Of a stretch of DNA of 64,000 nucleotides, positions 11,691-22,841 are shown one piece after another. The notes beneath the pieces are model-generated. The model searched no databases. It was not told the DNA's origin and worked only from the letters and a program-made list of their open reading frames with translations. The stretch is taken from contig CM047806.1 in the NCBI GenBank assembly GCA_026214975.1, forward strand, positions 79,531,599 through 79,595,598, read 5' to 3'. Both the position numbers and the translations under genes were made by a program. Position 1 is the first letter of the stretch. Each line of letters opens with the position of its first letter. This stretch comes from Gentiana macrophylla. Its lineage: Eukaryota > Streptophyta > Magnoliopsida > Gentianales > Gentianaceae.

Positions 11691-13129
11691 ACAATGGACA
11701 AACAAAGTATTCAAAACATGAATGATGTAGATTATGCCACCATATTCAAAACACGAGTGACGCGGATTTGAACTCTTTGAGCACTTGTGCATTTGGAGCT
11801 TACATAATGTGTCAAGCTCTCAATTATCTTAACCAAAATGCATAAAGTCTATGATTAAAGCACACATTTGGACTTCATATATACACCCGCATTAAACTCA
11901 CGTCAAGTTCTAATTATTTACAGTCACACATTCAATCTTAATCTAGTAGACTCAATGCAATTACTATTAACTAAGAAGCATAAATACTCTGAAGATTAGG
12001 AACTACGAAGAGCATACGAGATTCGGAACTACAGTGAACTCTATGTCTCAAGATTCTGCTAGTCTAGGCTCTAAACTTGTTTCTCCTACTGACTTCAGTT
12101 CCAAAAGATTTCTTTAGTTTGAAAACTAAAGCACACCAAAAAATAAATGAAGACAAGGAAAAGATCAAGGAGACTCGATTAATTAAAGTTATAGAAATAC
12201 ATGCTTCAGTTAAATAAAATAAGAAAGATAAATCATTTGCATAATGAGCTTGAAACAACAAAGCTGATGGAAGCATATTATGTACACAAATGTGACTTTA
12301 TTGAATCCTTTTTTGATGGAATTAACACAAAAACTTTAAATTTTCAGGAAATGGAATTGAATGTTCACAGAGTAGCCAGTAAAAACTAAGCCCACCTGGA
12401 ATTCATTATTATTAAATAGAGGGAATTAAAATATCTACAAAGTCAAATGAGTAACAGTGATAAAGAGGGTGGGGTGAGGGTTACAGACAAGAGAAATTCT
12501 TGGTGTTTTTTTAAAATTATAAATTGTAGCAAAATTGGTAAGGAGAAATAGAGCACTAACACAATACAAAAGTGTTGTATTGTAACCGTATTTGAAATGA
12601 CTTTTTTTTTTTCTAATGTAAAAGAGAGGGAAAGGGAGATGAACAAACAAATGTCGAGGGAAAGGGAATGGAAACAACAAAGATGATTGCTGCCATCAAA
12701 CCAACCTTCAAACTAGCAAACAGTCGACTCCGTAACAAAAATAAATGAAATCAACCCAAACAGTCCTTTTTTTGTTCTAAAATGGAAAAACCAAATCTTT
12801 TACATCAATTAGATTCATGTAATCACACTAATTAATACAAAAATGAGTAGCGCAAACAGAGAATTTTCAATGATGGAACGGAACCTTCGTGGAAGAAGGA
12901 GAAGAGGCGAGTAGCTGTTAAAGAGCTAAAAAAAATATAAGGTTGAATTTACCTTAAACAAATTAGTAAGGGAGCAATCTTTCTCTTCCAATCACCGGAG
13001 GGCGATACCAGACGCATGAGGACCGAGCAGGACGATGCCAGATGCAGTAGGACGGAGGTTTATTCTCGAATCTTCCAATAGATAGGTTTATTCTACGTTT
13101 TCTTTATATATTAAAATGAAAGAGAAAGA
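11691..13129. other. Unassigned AT-rich DNA
   Basis: I see no recognisable gene or element core here. Short frames (up to about 80 codons) occur at chance level and resemble nothing I know. The stretch could be the body of a CACTA element whose right end is at 13563, or host sequence. A poly-T run lies at 12601-12613. Confidence 0.4.
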
Positions 13130-13563
13130 CTTTTTGTGTCAACAAGTTTGACTCAACTAAATGTAATATAGCCACGTGGTGTCTACATGGCTTCCACGTA
13201 TATAACAGATATATTATAAACTAAATAAATACAGATTTTTAGTTGTCACAAAATAAATATGTCGTCTCACAAAGTTTTAAAAAAAGGGGCGAAAACTTCC
13301 CGGGAAAAATATTGGACTTTTTGTGACAACACATTGATTTGTTGTCTCAAAAAAAATTCCTGCAAAAAATTTGGCACTAGTGGGAGAATGGCAGGAGAGT
13401 ATTTGTACAACCGTTGCCTCAAATAATGTCATTTGCATCAATTCAAAATTTACGTCATTCACAACACTCTTTGTGACAACATGTTGACCCAATAGGTTGT
13501 TTTTGCGTCAACATTTTGATGACACAAAAAGTTTCGTCTCAAATAGGCCAAATTCTTGTAGTG
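13130..13563. mobile_element. CACTA-like transposon terminus
   Basis: The segment ends TTCTTGTAGTG at 13563, the reverse complement of the CACTACAAGAA terminus of plant CACTA (En/Spm) DNA transposons. Just inside are short reiterated motifs in both orientations (TTTTGTGACAACA, GTTGTCTCAAA, TTTTGTGTCAACA), as expected of CACTA subterminal repeats. I could not find the matching CACTAC end or a 3-bp duplication to the left, so the element may be truncated. No transposase is visible. Confidence 0.5.
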
Positions 13564-14720
13564 TTTCCATGAAATTGTGCAAGTATCGTGGTTTTAAGTG
13601 TTAATGTGCAAGTATCATGTATTTTGCATCAAAACGTGCAAGCATCATGGATTTTATATGGAAATGTGCAAGTATATTGGATTTTCTATAGAAGAAATGT
13701 GCAAGTATCGTGGATCTTCAATGGAAATGTGCATGTATCGTGGATTTGATGTGGAAATGTGCATGTATCATTGCATTTATGGAAATGTGCAAGTATGTGT
13801 ATTTTGAATGAAAATGTACAAGTATCGTGGATTTTGCATGAAAATGTGCACGTATCAAGGATTTTCTATGGAAATTTTGCATGGAAATGGCAAGTATCAT
13901 GTATTTTGCATGGAAATGTGTAAGTATCGTATATTTTGTGAGTAAAAGTGCAAGTGTCATGGATTTTCTATGGAAACGTGCATTTATGGTGGATTTTCTA
14001 TGGAAATGTGCAATTATAGAGTATTTTACATGGAAATAAGCAAGTATCGTGTATTTTGCATGATGATCTGCAAGTATCATAGATTTTGCTTGGAAATGTG
14101 CAAGTATCAAGTATTTTCTATGGAAATTAGCAAGTACGTGTATTTTGTGGGGAAATGTGCAAGTATCGTGTATTTTGCATCGAAAAGTGCAAGCATCATG
14201 GACTTTCTATGGAAATGTGCAAGTATGTTTGATTTTCTATGGAAATGTGCAAGTATCGTGGAGATTCTGTGGAATGCGCAATTATCGTGGATTTTTTGTG
14301 GAAATGTGCAAGTATCAAGGATATTTTATGAAAATATGCAAGTACATGTATTTTTTATGAAAATGTGCAAGTATTGTGGATTTTGCGTGCAAATATGCAA
14401 GTATCAAGGAATTTCTATGGAAATGTGCAGTACGTGTATTTTGCGTGGAAATGTGCAAGTATCATGTATTTTGCTATAATGATGGATTTTATGTCGTAAA
14501 GTGCAAGTATCGTATATTTTGCGTTTAAAAGTGCATGTGTCATGGATTTTCTATGAAATGTGCAAGTATGTTGGATTTTCTATGGAAATGTGTAAGTAGC
14601 ATTTGTTTTGGGTAGAAAAGTGCAATTATCGTGGCTTTTATATGGTAATGTGCAAGTATTCTGTATTTTGCATGGAAACACGCAAGCATCATGGATTTTC
14701 TATGGAAATATGCATATATG
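13564..14720 (+). repeat. 30-bp minisatellite array, left part of a split array
   Basis: About 38 units by length of the 30-bp repeat with core GTGCAAGTATCGTGGATTTT. The part around 14100-14440 follows the same variant order as one ~448-bp higher-order unit of the arrays further right (AAGCATCATGGACTTTC, AAGTATGTTTGATTTTC, CAAGGATATTTTATG, CAAGGAATTTC). The array continues at 16450 beyond an inserted solo LTR. Confidence 0.9.
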
Positions 14721-16444
14721 TGTTGGTCCCTTGGAAAGGCTAACACAAGTTTAGAGGGGGGTGAATAAACTTGTCCCTAAAACTGGATTTAAAACCAATT
14801 AAGGTTCAGTTAAAACTTGTGTGGAGTTGAGCTGACTAAGCTAAGTTCAAGTCAAACTGATTTAAGCTTAAAACTAAGTCAACCGGCAGCGGATATAATT
14901 CTAGCCTTTTTCTTGATCTTGTTATTCTATGTGAAAGCTGAGTGTGTTAAACTGAATTCTGAAGAAGGTCAGTTTGTGAACTGTGAAATGTATAACAATC
15001 AATTATAACAATGCTGTAGATAAATGCCGAGTAAGTAAATAAGTGCGTAAAGTAAATAAGGCAAATATTATAGAGGTTCCAGGTGGTGTAATCCTGTGTG
15101 GTGCGGAGGAAAAATCCACTAGAACTTCTTGAGGTGAACTGTTACAAAAAGTCCTAAACAATAGTCCCTAGCTAATCCCTAGCTTCACTATCTAAACAGT
15201 CGTAGAACAGGTAGAATTGCTGCTCTTCAATTGCTTGAACACTGGTCCTTGAAGGGTTACGTATGCCTCTTCACCAGCTACCACCACAAACACAGTCTAC
15301 CCGACTGCTTGTAACAACTGTCCTTGGCGAAACCTTCCGGTTTGCTTCACAGTCTAAACCTTTGATGTAGAATCAAAGTTGAAATGAGAATCAATAAATT
15401 GATTCTTGTTTGTGGTTCTTCAAAGTGTCTCGATTCGGATAAATTTTGTGTAGCTTGAGCACTTGAAGAAATTCTAGATGTGATCTTGTTATAGCACTGA
15501 GATGATAGCAATTCGAAAGACTAATGCACAAAAATGCTTGTAAATCTATTAAATCTTCGTGTTGTTATATTTTTAATCCTTGGTGCAAAGTCCTCTATTT
15601 ATAGTGTGAGATCCAACGTTCATCTAGCTTGAATTCGAATTGTATCAACATCTATCTTGTAACGGCTATATTTTCTGACCGTTCTGATGTGTCAGTAACT
15701 CATCCAATAAAATCGCTTCCTTTTAAACGTTCGACTATACTATCGGTTTGTTGGATGGCTGACATGTAAAACAAAGTTTCCTGATCAGTTTTATACTGAG
15801 TTTATCAGTTGTCAGTTTCTTGACTGACTTGGAGCATTAACTAGATTTTACTCTTCTTCAAATATCAGTACTCCAGTTTACATCTGATTATAATAGACTT
15901 AATCAGAGTACACCATAAGCAAATATCTTCTAAGAGTTCATTGTCCTTATGAATCTTATGTCTTCATACAAGTTCCATAAAGTCAGTTCAGGTCACCACA
16001 AACTTTCCTGAAGTCTAACTTCATAGTCTCGTCTTGTAATCTTCATAACTGAGTTTGAACCCTCAGTTCTTCGGTCTTCAATAACTGAGTTTGAACCCTC
16101 AGTTCTTCAGTCTTCTAGATAAGCCAACTGAGTCTGTGTCCCTCAGCGAACTTATTTTCTTGATTCAATCTTGGTGTATTACAAAGTCGCTTTGTTTGTC
16201 TTAGTGATTTCCAGTTTTCTAGATGACTTCCAGTTTTCAGTTTTACGACACACTAACTATTACAGTGCTTGTCTGATGTAACTTATACAAATATCAAACT
16301 CTAGTAAAACCTAAACATTCAGTTCTAGACATCTTTTAGCTTTTCACTATAACAGCTGGTTTTAGCACTTCATCAATGAGGTTAAGATAATACTTTGAAT
16401 AAATATGATGAATTATCATCAAAACATAAATTTTATTTCCAACA
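14721..16444 (-). mobile_element. Solo LTR, SIRE-like Copia
   Basis: The segment begins TGTTGGTCCC and ends TTTCCAACA, so the ends are inverted TGTTGG/CCAACA. It is flanked by ATATG at 14716-14720 and 16445-16449, a perfect 5-bp target duplication, with minisatellite units on both sides. On the minus strand it starts TGTTGGAAATAAAATTTATG and has TATAAATAG at 15595-15603, which gives the LTR orientation. It has no internal region, PBS or second LTR, so it is a solo LTR of 1724 bp left by LTR-LTR recombination. Its GAGGGGGGTGAATAA block is shared with the related LTR at 44476-45134. Confidence 0.85.
15595..15603 (-). promoter_or_regulatory. LTR TATA box
   Basis: The minus strand reads TATAAATAG followed by AGGAC, a good plant TATA box about 840 bases into the LTR. 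It fixes the minus orientation of the solo LTR. Confidence 0.55.
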
Positions 16445-16449
16445 ATATG

Positions 16450-18296
16450 GTTGATTTTCTATGGAAATGTGTACTATCAAGGATTTTCTGTGGAATGTGC
16501 AAGTATCGTGGATTTGGTGTGGAGATGTGAATTATCAAGGATTTTCTATGGATATGTGCAAGTATGTGTTTTTGCATGATAATTTGCTAGTATCGAGGAT
16601 TTGGCGGGAAAATGTGCATGTATCGTGTACTTTGCGAATAAAAGTTCAAGTACCATGGATTTTCTTTGGAAATGTGCAAGTATGGTGGATCTTCTATGGA
16701 AATGTGCAAGTATAGTGTATTTTGCATGGAAATGTGCAAGTATCGTGGATTTTATGTGGTGATGTGCAAGTATCAAGGATTTTCTGTGGAATGTGCAAGT
16801 ATCATGGATTTGGCGTGGAAATGTGCGAGTATCGTGTATTTTGCGTGAAAATGTGCAAGTATCATGGATTTTATATGGTGATGTGCAAGTATCGAGGATT
16901 TTTTGTGGAATGTGCAAGTATCGTGGATTTGGCATGGAAACGTGCAAGTATCAAGGATATTCCACGGAAATGTGCAAGTACGTGTATTTTACGTGGAAAT
17001 GTGCAAGTGTCGTAGATTTTCTATAGAAATGTGCAAGTAAAGTGAATTTTCTATAGAAGAGTGCAAGTATCGTGGATTTTTTGTGAAATGTGCAAGTATC
17101 GTGTATTTGGCGTGGAAATTTGCAAGTCTCAAGGATCTTCTATGGAAATTTGTAAGTATTCATTGGAAATGATCAAGAACGTGTACTTTGCGTGGAAATA
17201 TGCAATAATTGTGGATTTTATGTGGTAACGTGCAAGTATTGTGTATTTTTTTGCTTAAAAGTGCAATTTGCCTGGATTATCTACGGAAATGTGCAAGTAT
17301 GGTGGATTTTCAATGAAAATGTGGAAGTATAGTGTATATTGCGTAATAATGTGCAAGTATCATGTATTTTGCGTGGAAACATGCAAGTATCATGGATTTT
17401 ATATGGTAATGTGCAAGCATCGTGTATTTTACATTAAAGCGTACAAGCATCATGGATTTTCTATGGAAATATGCAAGTATTGTGGATTTTCTATGGAAAG
17501 GTGCGAGTATCGTGGATTTTCAGTGGAATGTGCAAGTATCATGGATTTGGCATGGAAATGTGAAAGTATCAAGGATCTTCAATAGAAATGTGCAAGTACG
17601 TGTATTTTGCGTGAAAATGTGCAAGTATTGTGGATTTTATGTGGTAGTGCGCAAGTATCGCATATTTTGCATGGAAACGTGCAGCGCCATGGGTATTCTA
17701 TAAAAATGTGCAAGTATGGTGGATTTTCTATGGAAATGTGCAAGTATAGTGTATTTTACGTGGAAATGTGCAAGTATTGTGTATTTTTGCATGGAAACGT
17801 GCAAGCATCATGGGTTCTCTATGGAAATATGCAAGTATGTTGGATTTTCTATAGAAATGTGCAAATATCATGGATTTTTGTGGAATGTCTAAGTATCGTG
17901 GATTCGACGTGGAAATGTGCAAGTATCAAGGGTCTTCTATGGAAATGTGCAAGTATGTTTAATTTGCATGAAAATGTGCAAGTATCATGGATTTCGTGTG
18001 GAAATGTGCAAGTATTGCGTATTTTGAATGGAAATGTGCAAGTATCGTGGATTTTATGTGGTAATGTTCAAGTATCGTGTATTTCGTGTGGAAAAATGCA
18101 AGTATCATGGATTTTGTATTGAAATGTGCAAGATTGGTGGCTTTTCTATAGAATGTGCAAGTGTCGTGGATTTGGCGTGGAAATGTGGAAGTATGAAGAT
18201 TTTCTATGGAAATGAGCAAGTACATGTATTTGGCTTGGAAATGTGCAAGTATCATGTATTTTATATTGTAATGTGCAACTATCACGTATTTTGCAT
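16450..18296 (+). repeat. 30-bp minisatellite array, right part of a split array
   Basis: About 61 units by length. The last ~600 bases (17700-18296) follow the same variant order as the ends of the arrays at 32640-33274 and 37610-38254, so these arrays are homologous and not independent expansions. It ends at the pol-tail sequence GGAGCAATTCGAGCATGATC. Confidence 0.9.
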
Positions 18297-18425
18297 GGAG
18301 CAATTCGAGCATGATCAAAACGAGAAGACTGTAGAAACGCCCATGAAATGTGTTGTTTATGCTATTGGGCCAGCGAAGACCAGTTGAATTATTTATCTTG
18401 CTTTGGGAAGAATAAGGCCAACCCT
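18297..18425 (+). pseudogene. Pol C-terminal tail and 3' end of a minisatellite unit
   Basis: This ~130-bp segment reads EQFEHDQNEKTVETP and then non-coding sequence up to the LTR start. It is homologous to 33275-33402 and 38255-38382. Its first ~44 bases match the end of the chromovirus pol frame at 55328-55370 (EQFEQDQPEKTEETYK). It marks the 3' end of the internal region of a retroelement unit whose coding part is missing. Confidence 0.75.
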
Positions 18426-18434
18426 TGTGATGGC
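18426..18434 (+). repeat. First bases of LTR1, cut by the Athila insertion
   Basis: TGTGATGGC is the start of the same LTR that begins at 33403 and 38383. The LTR resumes at 28450 after the Athila-like element; ATGGC (18430-18434) is repeated at 28445-28449. Confidence 0.85.
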
Positions 18435-20029
18435 TGATGACAGTTAAAATATACCTATTTATGTCATCAATTCTAACCTTAAATCAGAGTTAATTATATA
18501 TATTTCATATTAAATCACGTGTTTATATTTATTATTTAATGATAAGCGATTATTAATGTGATAAGTGGTATTTAGCTATTTTTATTATAAAAGAGCAATT
18601 GATTGTGTGATAAATGCTGATTTTGCAGATCATGACGAATCGGGAAGATAATTATCACGCAATCGGGAAATCTCAAGATAAAAGAGAAGAAAATCGGAGC
18701 ATTGAAGAAAAGATTAATCAGATCAATTCAAAAGCATGGAGTGGGGAACAAGTCAGATAAAGCGGAGTGAAAACGCGTAACAAGGAGGCTCGGTCGACCG
18801 AGCCTAGCCATTCGATCGATCGAAGCGTGTAGGTTCGGTCACCCGAGCCTAATCGATAAATGCATGTCAATCTTCTGGATTCTCCCTATGTCGGCTACAA
18901 CTCCTATATAAACAGCAGCCACGATGCTGAGAAAAACACACCACTACAACACAAAACAATTCATACAATTTTAGCTTTTAAGTCTTTAGTTTTACTTTCT
19001 TTATGTTCGTTCATTGTGGATTCGTCGGATTCTCCGATTAGGGAGCGCATTAAAGAGTGGGAGTCACTCTCGTCTTCGAGGGAATGACTATTCAATTATG
19101 CAATCTTCATTCGTAGATCCAATATATTTTATTATGGAGTAGTTTTATTTGTATTGATTGCGTGATGTAGATTAATTTACGAACCCATGTGTTTAGGTTA
19201 GAAACGTTAAGAAGTAATCATAATTTGTTCCGACACAGAACTGTGTTCGGTCGACCGAGACATGTCATTCGGTCGCCCGAAAGTCGCTGTCGTTCGGTTG
19301 ACGGCGTGGTGATGTGTAGGGCAATATTATGATCGGCCGACTACGTCAAATTCTCCGATTTGGAATTAAAACGAGTAATTAAACTCGATCAACTTAATTA
19401 TTTGTCATCATAATTTAACATGAAACCCAAAAGTGATTGTTACTTAGGATATAGATTGAATCGGCATCTAAGAAGTACGCCTTACCCTAGGAATGTTGCT
19501 TAGATGAGGTTACGGTTTATACCGGCATCCCTAGTTTCGTAATTGTGTCAGAAGTTATATGAGATGGAGGCATTAAAAGGCGAAGTCACGTAATGGAGGC
19601 ACGATGATTTAGATGGCCTAACCGGAGCTAAATCTACCTTAGGGGATGACTCCCGTAGTCATAATAATTAATCTTTAACGTTTGTTTTATCTCGTTATCA
19701 TCCTAATTCACATGGGGGAGTTATAATCTACTAGCGTAATCAATACTATTTGTTTAGATAATTTCAACCGTATTATCCGTGTTTTAGTAGTCTTTAGTTT
19801 GTCTTTGTGGTTTTTTGTGTCTTGTGGTTGTCACTATTTTATTTACTGCATTTAGTTGGTCGTAGACCGCCCTTTCAATTTAGTTCTAATAGGATAAAGT
19901 TGTGTTTCATTTGTGCCGAGTCTCTGTGGGATCGACCTCGACTCTATCTGGCTATACTACAATTGAACCTAGTTCTCTTGCTAGTGTGTTAGTAGGCATC
20001 GAGTTAATAATTTAACTTGACCTCCATCA
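18435..20029 (+). repeat. 5' LTR of the Athila-like element
   Basis: 1595 bp, from TGATGACAGTTAAAA to GACCTCCATCA. It has a TATA box at 18905-18912 and two clusters of the palindromic motif TCGGTCGACCGA and variants (18789-18845 and 19246-19305). It aligns end to end with 26856-28444. A 75-codon frame at 18860-19087 recurs in the other LTR but shows no codon-level sign of being a gene. Confidence 0.92.
18905..18912 (+). promoter_or_regulatory. LTR TATA box
   Basis: TATATAAA in the context CTCCTATATAAACAGC, a standard plant promoter context. It is present identically at 27328-27335 in the 3' LTR. Confidence 0.6.
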
Positions 20030-20035
20030 AGTTTT

Positions 20036-20053
20036 TGGCGCCGTTGCCGGGGA
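20036..20053 (+). other. Primer binding site of the Athila-like element
   Basis: TGGCGCCGTTGCCGGGGA lies six bases after the LTR end. This sequence is characteristic of the Athila/Tat side of Ty3/Gypsy and is usually assigned to tRNA-Asp; the tRNA assignment is from general knowledge, not shown here. Confidence 0.88.
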
Positions 20054-20366
20054 CTCGAGTCATTAAATTAAGATATAGCTTATTTTGTTAGAACTGGATT
20101 CGTGAATATTCTATGAATAAAGTCTCAGATATTAAAAAAAAAAAAAAAAAAAAAAACGCGTTCGGTCGACCGAACCACAGCTCTCGGTCGACCGAGAATT
20201 TATTTTCTTTTCTGTTTCTGATTCTGTCTTAGTTTTAAAACATTCTGCTTCTGTTTTATTTACGTTTTCTTTTCTCAAACTTATTTCGAGTCTGTTTTAG
20301 TTAGTTAGTTAAAGGCCTAGCCTTTACTAGTGATTAATTGTTTTATTGTTGTTTATTATTTTATAG

Positions 20367-22213
20367 TACGCTACTCGGAAATCGAAGGAACCGCTTGAGC
20401 CTTATAATCCTGAAATAGAGAAATTTGCGAGAAGGAATAGGAAGTTAGCTAGGGAACTGGCTAAGCAAGGAGAAGAGGATCCAAATCTTGAGGAAAGCGA
20501 GCAAGGAGTGGAAGAAGGACATACAACCGATCATTCGGGACATTCTGAATCTGAAGCAGAAATGGAAGGAAATCTGGTCAATCCAAACCAGGTACCTAAT
20601 CCTGTTATTAATAATGCCAATAATGTGAATGCAAATGCTAATAATGAGAACCAAGCCCTAGTTCAAGGAGCGAGGCGCACTTTGCAAAGTTATGCAACGC
20701 CCACTATTGAACAGTTCATTCCTGCTATCGTAGCACCGCAAGATGCTGCGGAAGTCTATCACCCTAGGCCTAATGTAATTCAAATGGTGACCAACTATTC
20801 CACTTTTCATGGAATCCAAAACGAGGATCCTGGTGTTCACATGACGAATTTCTTGGAAATCGTTAGCACAGTGAAACGTAATTAATCCCGAGAGGAACAT
20901 TAAATCTTAAGCTTTTCCTTTCACTTTGAAAGATAAAGCTAAGCAATGGCTTCTCTCTTTAGAAAGTTGGATCTATCACTACTTGGGAACAATTGTTGCA
21001 AATATTCATGAATAAGTATTTTCCCTTGGGAAAAACCTTCAAGTTACGCCAAGACATCCTAGGATTTAAGCAACAACCTGGGGAGAGTTTTGATCAAGCA
21101 TGGGAGCATTTCAAGGAAGCTATGAGGAAGTGTCCTCATCAAGACATCTCTCTTTGGCTTCTAATGCAAACTTTTTACCATGGGTTGAGAGAGACTGAGA
21201 AAATTAGAGTCGACGCCTCCAGCAATGGAGCGTTTGTTCTTTTATCTCCTGAGGAGGCACAAGGAATGATGGAGCAAATAGCGATGAATAGCCAATAGGG
21301 AGGCAATGACATAGCTACTGTAAAGATGGCCGCTGACATATTTGATGATAGTGCATCTACCAAAATCTTAGAACAACTTTCTGTTATCAACAATAAGGTA
21401 GATGGGATGCAAGAGAGGATGACAAGAGTAGAGAAAGGGGCTGGACTCGAGGTAGCACCTCAAAGTGAGAATGCTGGTACTGAAGAAGCCAATTATATCG
21501 GGGGAGGGTACATGCCTAATCATAACCACCCTGGATTCCGATATAGTGACATTAATGCAGGAGAAAGGCCTAAACCGCCTACCACTTATGTACCACAGCA
21601 AACAAAAACTTTTGGTTGGGAAGCTGCGATAGAAAAACTAAGTAATGTCGTCACTGACAATATGGGACAACTTTCAAAATCTATGGCTGATTTAGCCACT
21701 AACTTTAGCCAATATTGTCAGAAGACCGATGCTAAGGTGACCAATCAAGAAGCTCTAGTCCAAAATCTCACCCACCAGGTAGGACAACTAGCTGAGCAAG
21801 TCTCAACTAGACCTCCTGGAGGGCTGCCAAGCAACACTGAGAAGAACCCTAAGGATTTGAATGCGATCATGACAAGAAGTGGAAATGAGGTAACTCCACC
21901 ATCCTTGCAAGAGAAAGAAAAAGTCACAAAGAATAAGGATGGTGAGCCAAGCAATGAGACTAATACTTCCGAGACTTTGCCTGAGCAAGGAACGTATAAA
22001 GAACCTGCTGGCCCTAGAGTTGAACTTTACAATAACAAGTATCCAATTTTCACTGATGTCGATCCTTCAACTCTACCTTATCCTCCACCAAAGCCGAAGC
22101 CTAAGTTTGATAATAAGAGGTATAAGAAGTTCTTGGATATGTTCAGTAAGTTACAAATTAATATACCCCTAGTTGAAGCACTAGCTGAAATGCCTGAGTA
22201 CACAAAGTTTTAA
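20367..22213 (+). pseudogene. gag of the Athila-like element, broken
   Basis: The open frame starts after a TAG at 20364-20366 with YATRKSKEPLEPYNPEI and has no ATG until 20508. Athila-type gag follows: YATPTIEQFIPAI, then the capsid core FMNKYFPLGKTFKLRQDI and RCPHQDISLWLLMQTFYHGL. It continues to ALNAIMTRSG-type and PYPPPKPKPKFDNKRYKKFL stretches, ending with INIPLVEALAEMPEYTKF. It is interrupted by a stop at about 20883, a frameshift before 20993, and a stop at 21296-21298. Intact, it would form the particle capsid. No zinc knuckle is visible. Confidence 0.82.
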
Positions 22214-22724
22214 AAGACGCTGTCTCAACTAAAAGGAAACTTCTAGATTTAGAGACCATATGCCTGAATGAGGAATGCTCACCATTCTTCAACATAAGTT
22301 ACCCCAAAATGCAAAGATCCGGGAAGCTTTCTCATTCCTCGCACCATAGGTAACGATGTCCGAACAAAGCTTTGTGTGATCTAGAGCAAGCGTGAACTCG
22401 ATGCCACTATCTATTTTTCGGAAGCTAGGCATGAAAGATCTTAAGAAGACCTCAATAACATTGCAATTAGCTGACCGTTCTGTCAAGGAACCATGTGGAG
22501 TGGTTGAGGATGTGCTAGTAAGGGTTGAAAAGTTTGTATTTCCTGTTGACTTTGTGGTATTAGATATGGAAGCTAACTACGAAGTGCCATTGATATTAGG
22601 GAGACCTTTCATGGCCACTAGTAGAACGCTAATTGATGTTTACAAAGGGGAATTAGTATTAAGAGTGAACGAAGAGAGAGTTGCATTCAATGTCTTCGAC
22701 ACTATGAAACAACCTGATGATTGA
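22214..22724 (+). pseudogene. Aspartic protease of the Athila-like element, frameshifted
   Basis: The catalytic region reads KALCDLE at 22366-22386, where the family has a D-L-G-A-S motif. A single missing base right after the Asp codon throws the frame out and creates a stop. The next frame opens at 22392 with MPLSIFRKLGMKDL and continues through LPVDFVVLDMEA- and EVPLILGRPFMATSRTLIDV-type sequence, the second protease motif, to a stop at 22722-22724. It would process Gag-Pol if intact. Confidence 0.8.
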
Positions 22725-22841
22725 GAGGATGCATGTTTCATGTTGGATTCCATTGATAGGATCGTTCAAGAATTTCAACAACATGAAAGTATCAAGGATT
22801 TTTTGGATGTTGTCTTATAAGAAGAAGATGAAGTCAAGTAC

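Noticed and set aside
12201..12389. A 62-codon frame in the unassigned AT-rich segment
   Set aside because: Length is at chance level for this composition; no domain, no intron signals and no neighbour support it.
13370..13395. GGCACTAGTGGGAG as a second CACTA terminus
   Set aside because: It lacks the CACTACAAG continuation and has no partner end; the better terminus is at 13563.
18860..19087. A 75-codon frame present in both Athila LTRs (also 27283-27510)
   Set aside because: The duplication is explained by the LTR pair. The frame overlaps the TATA box and shows no protein family resemblance.
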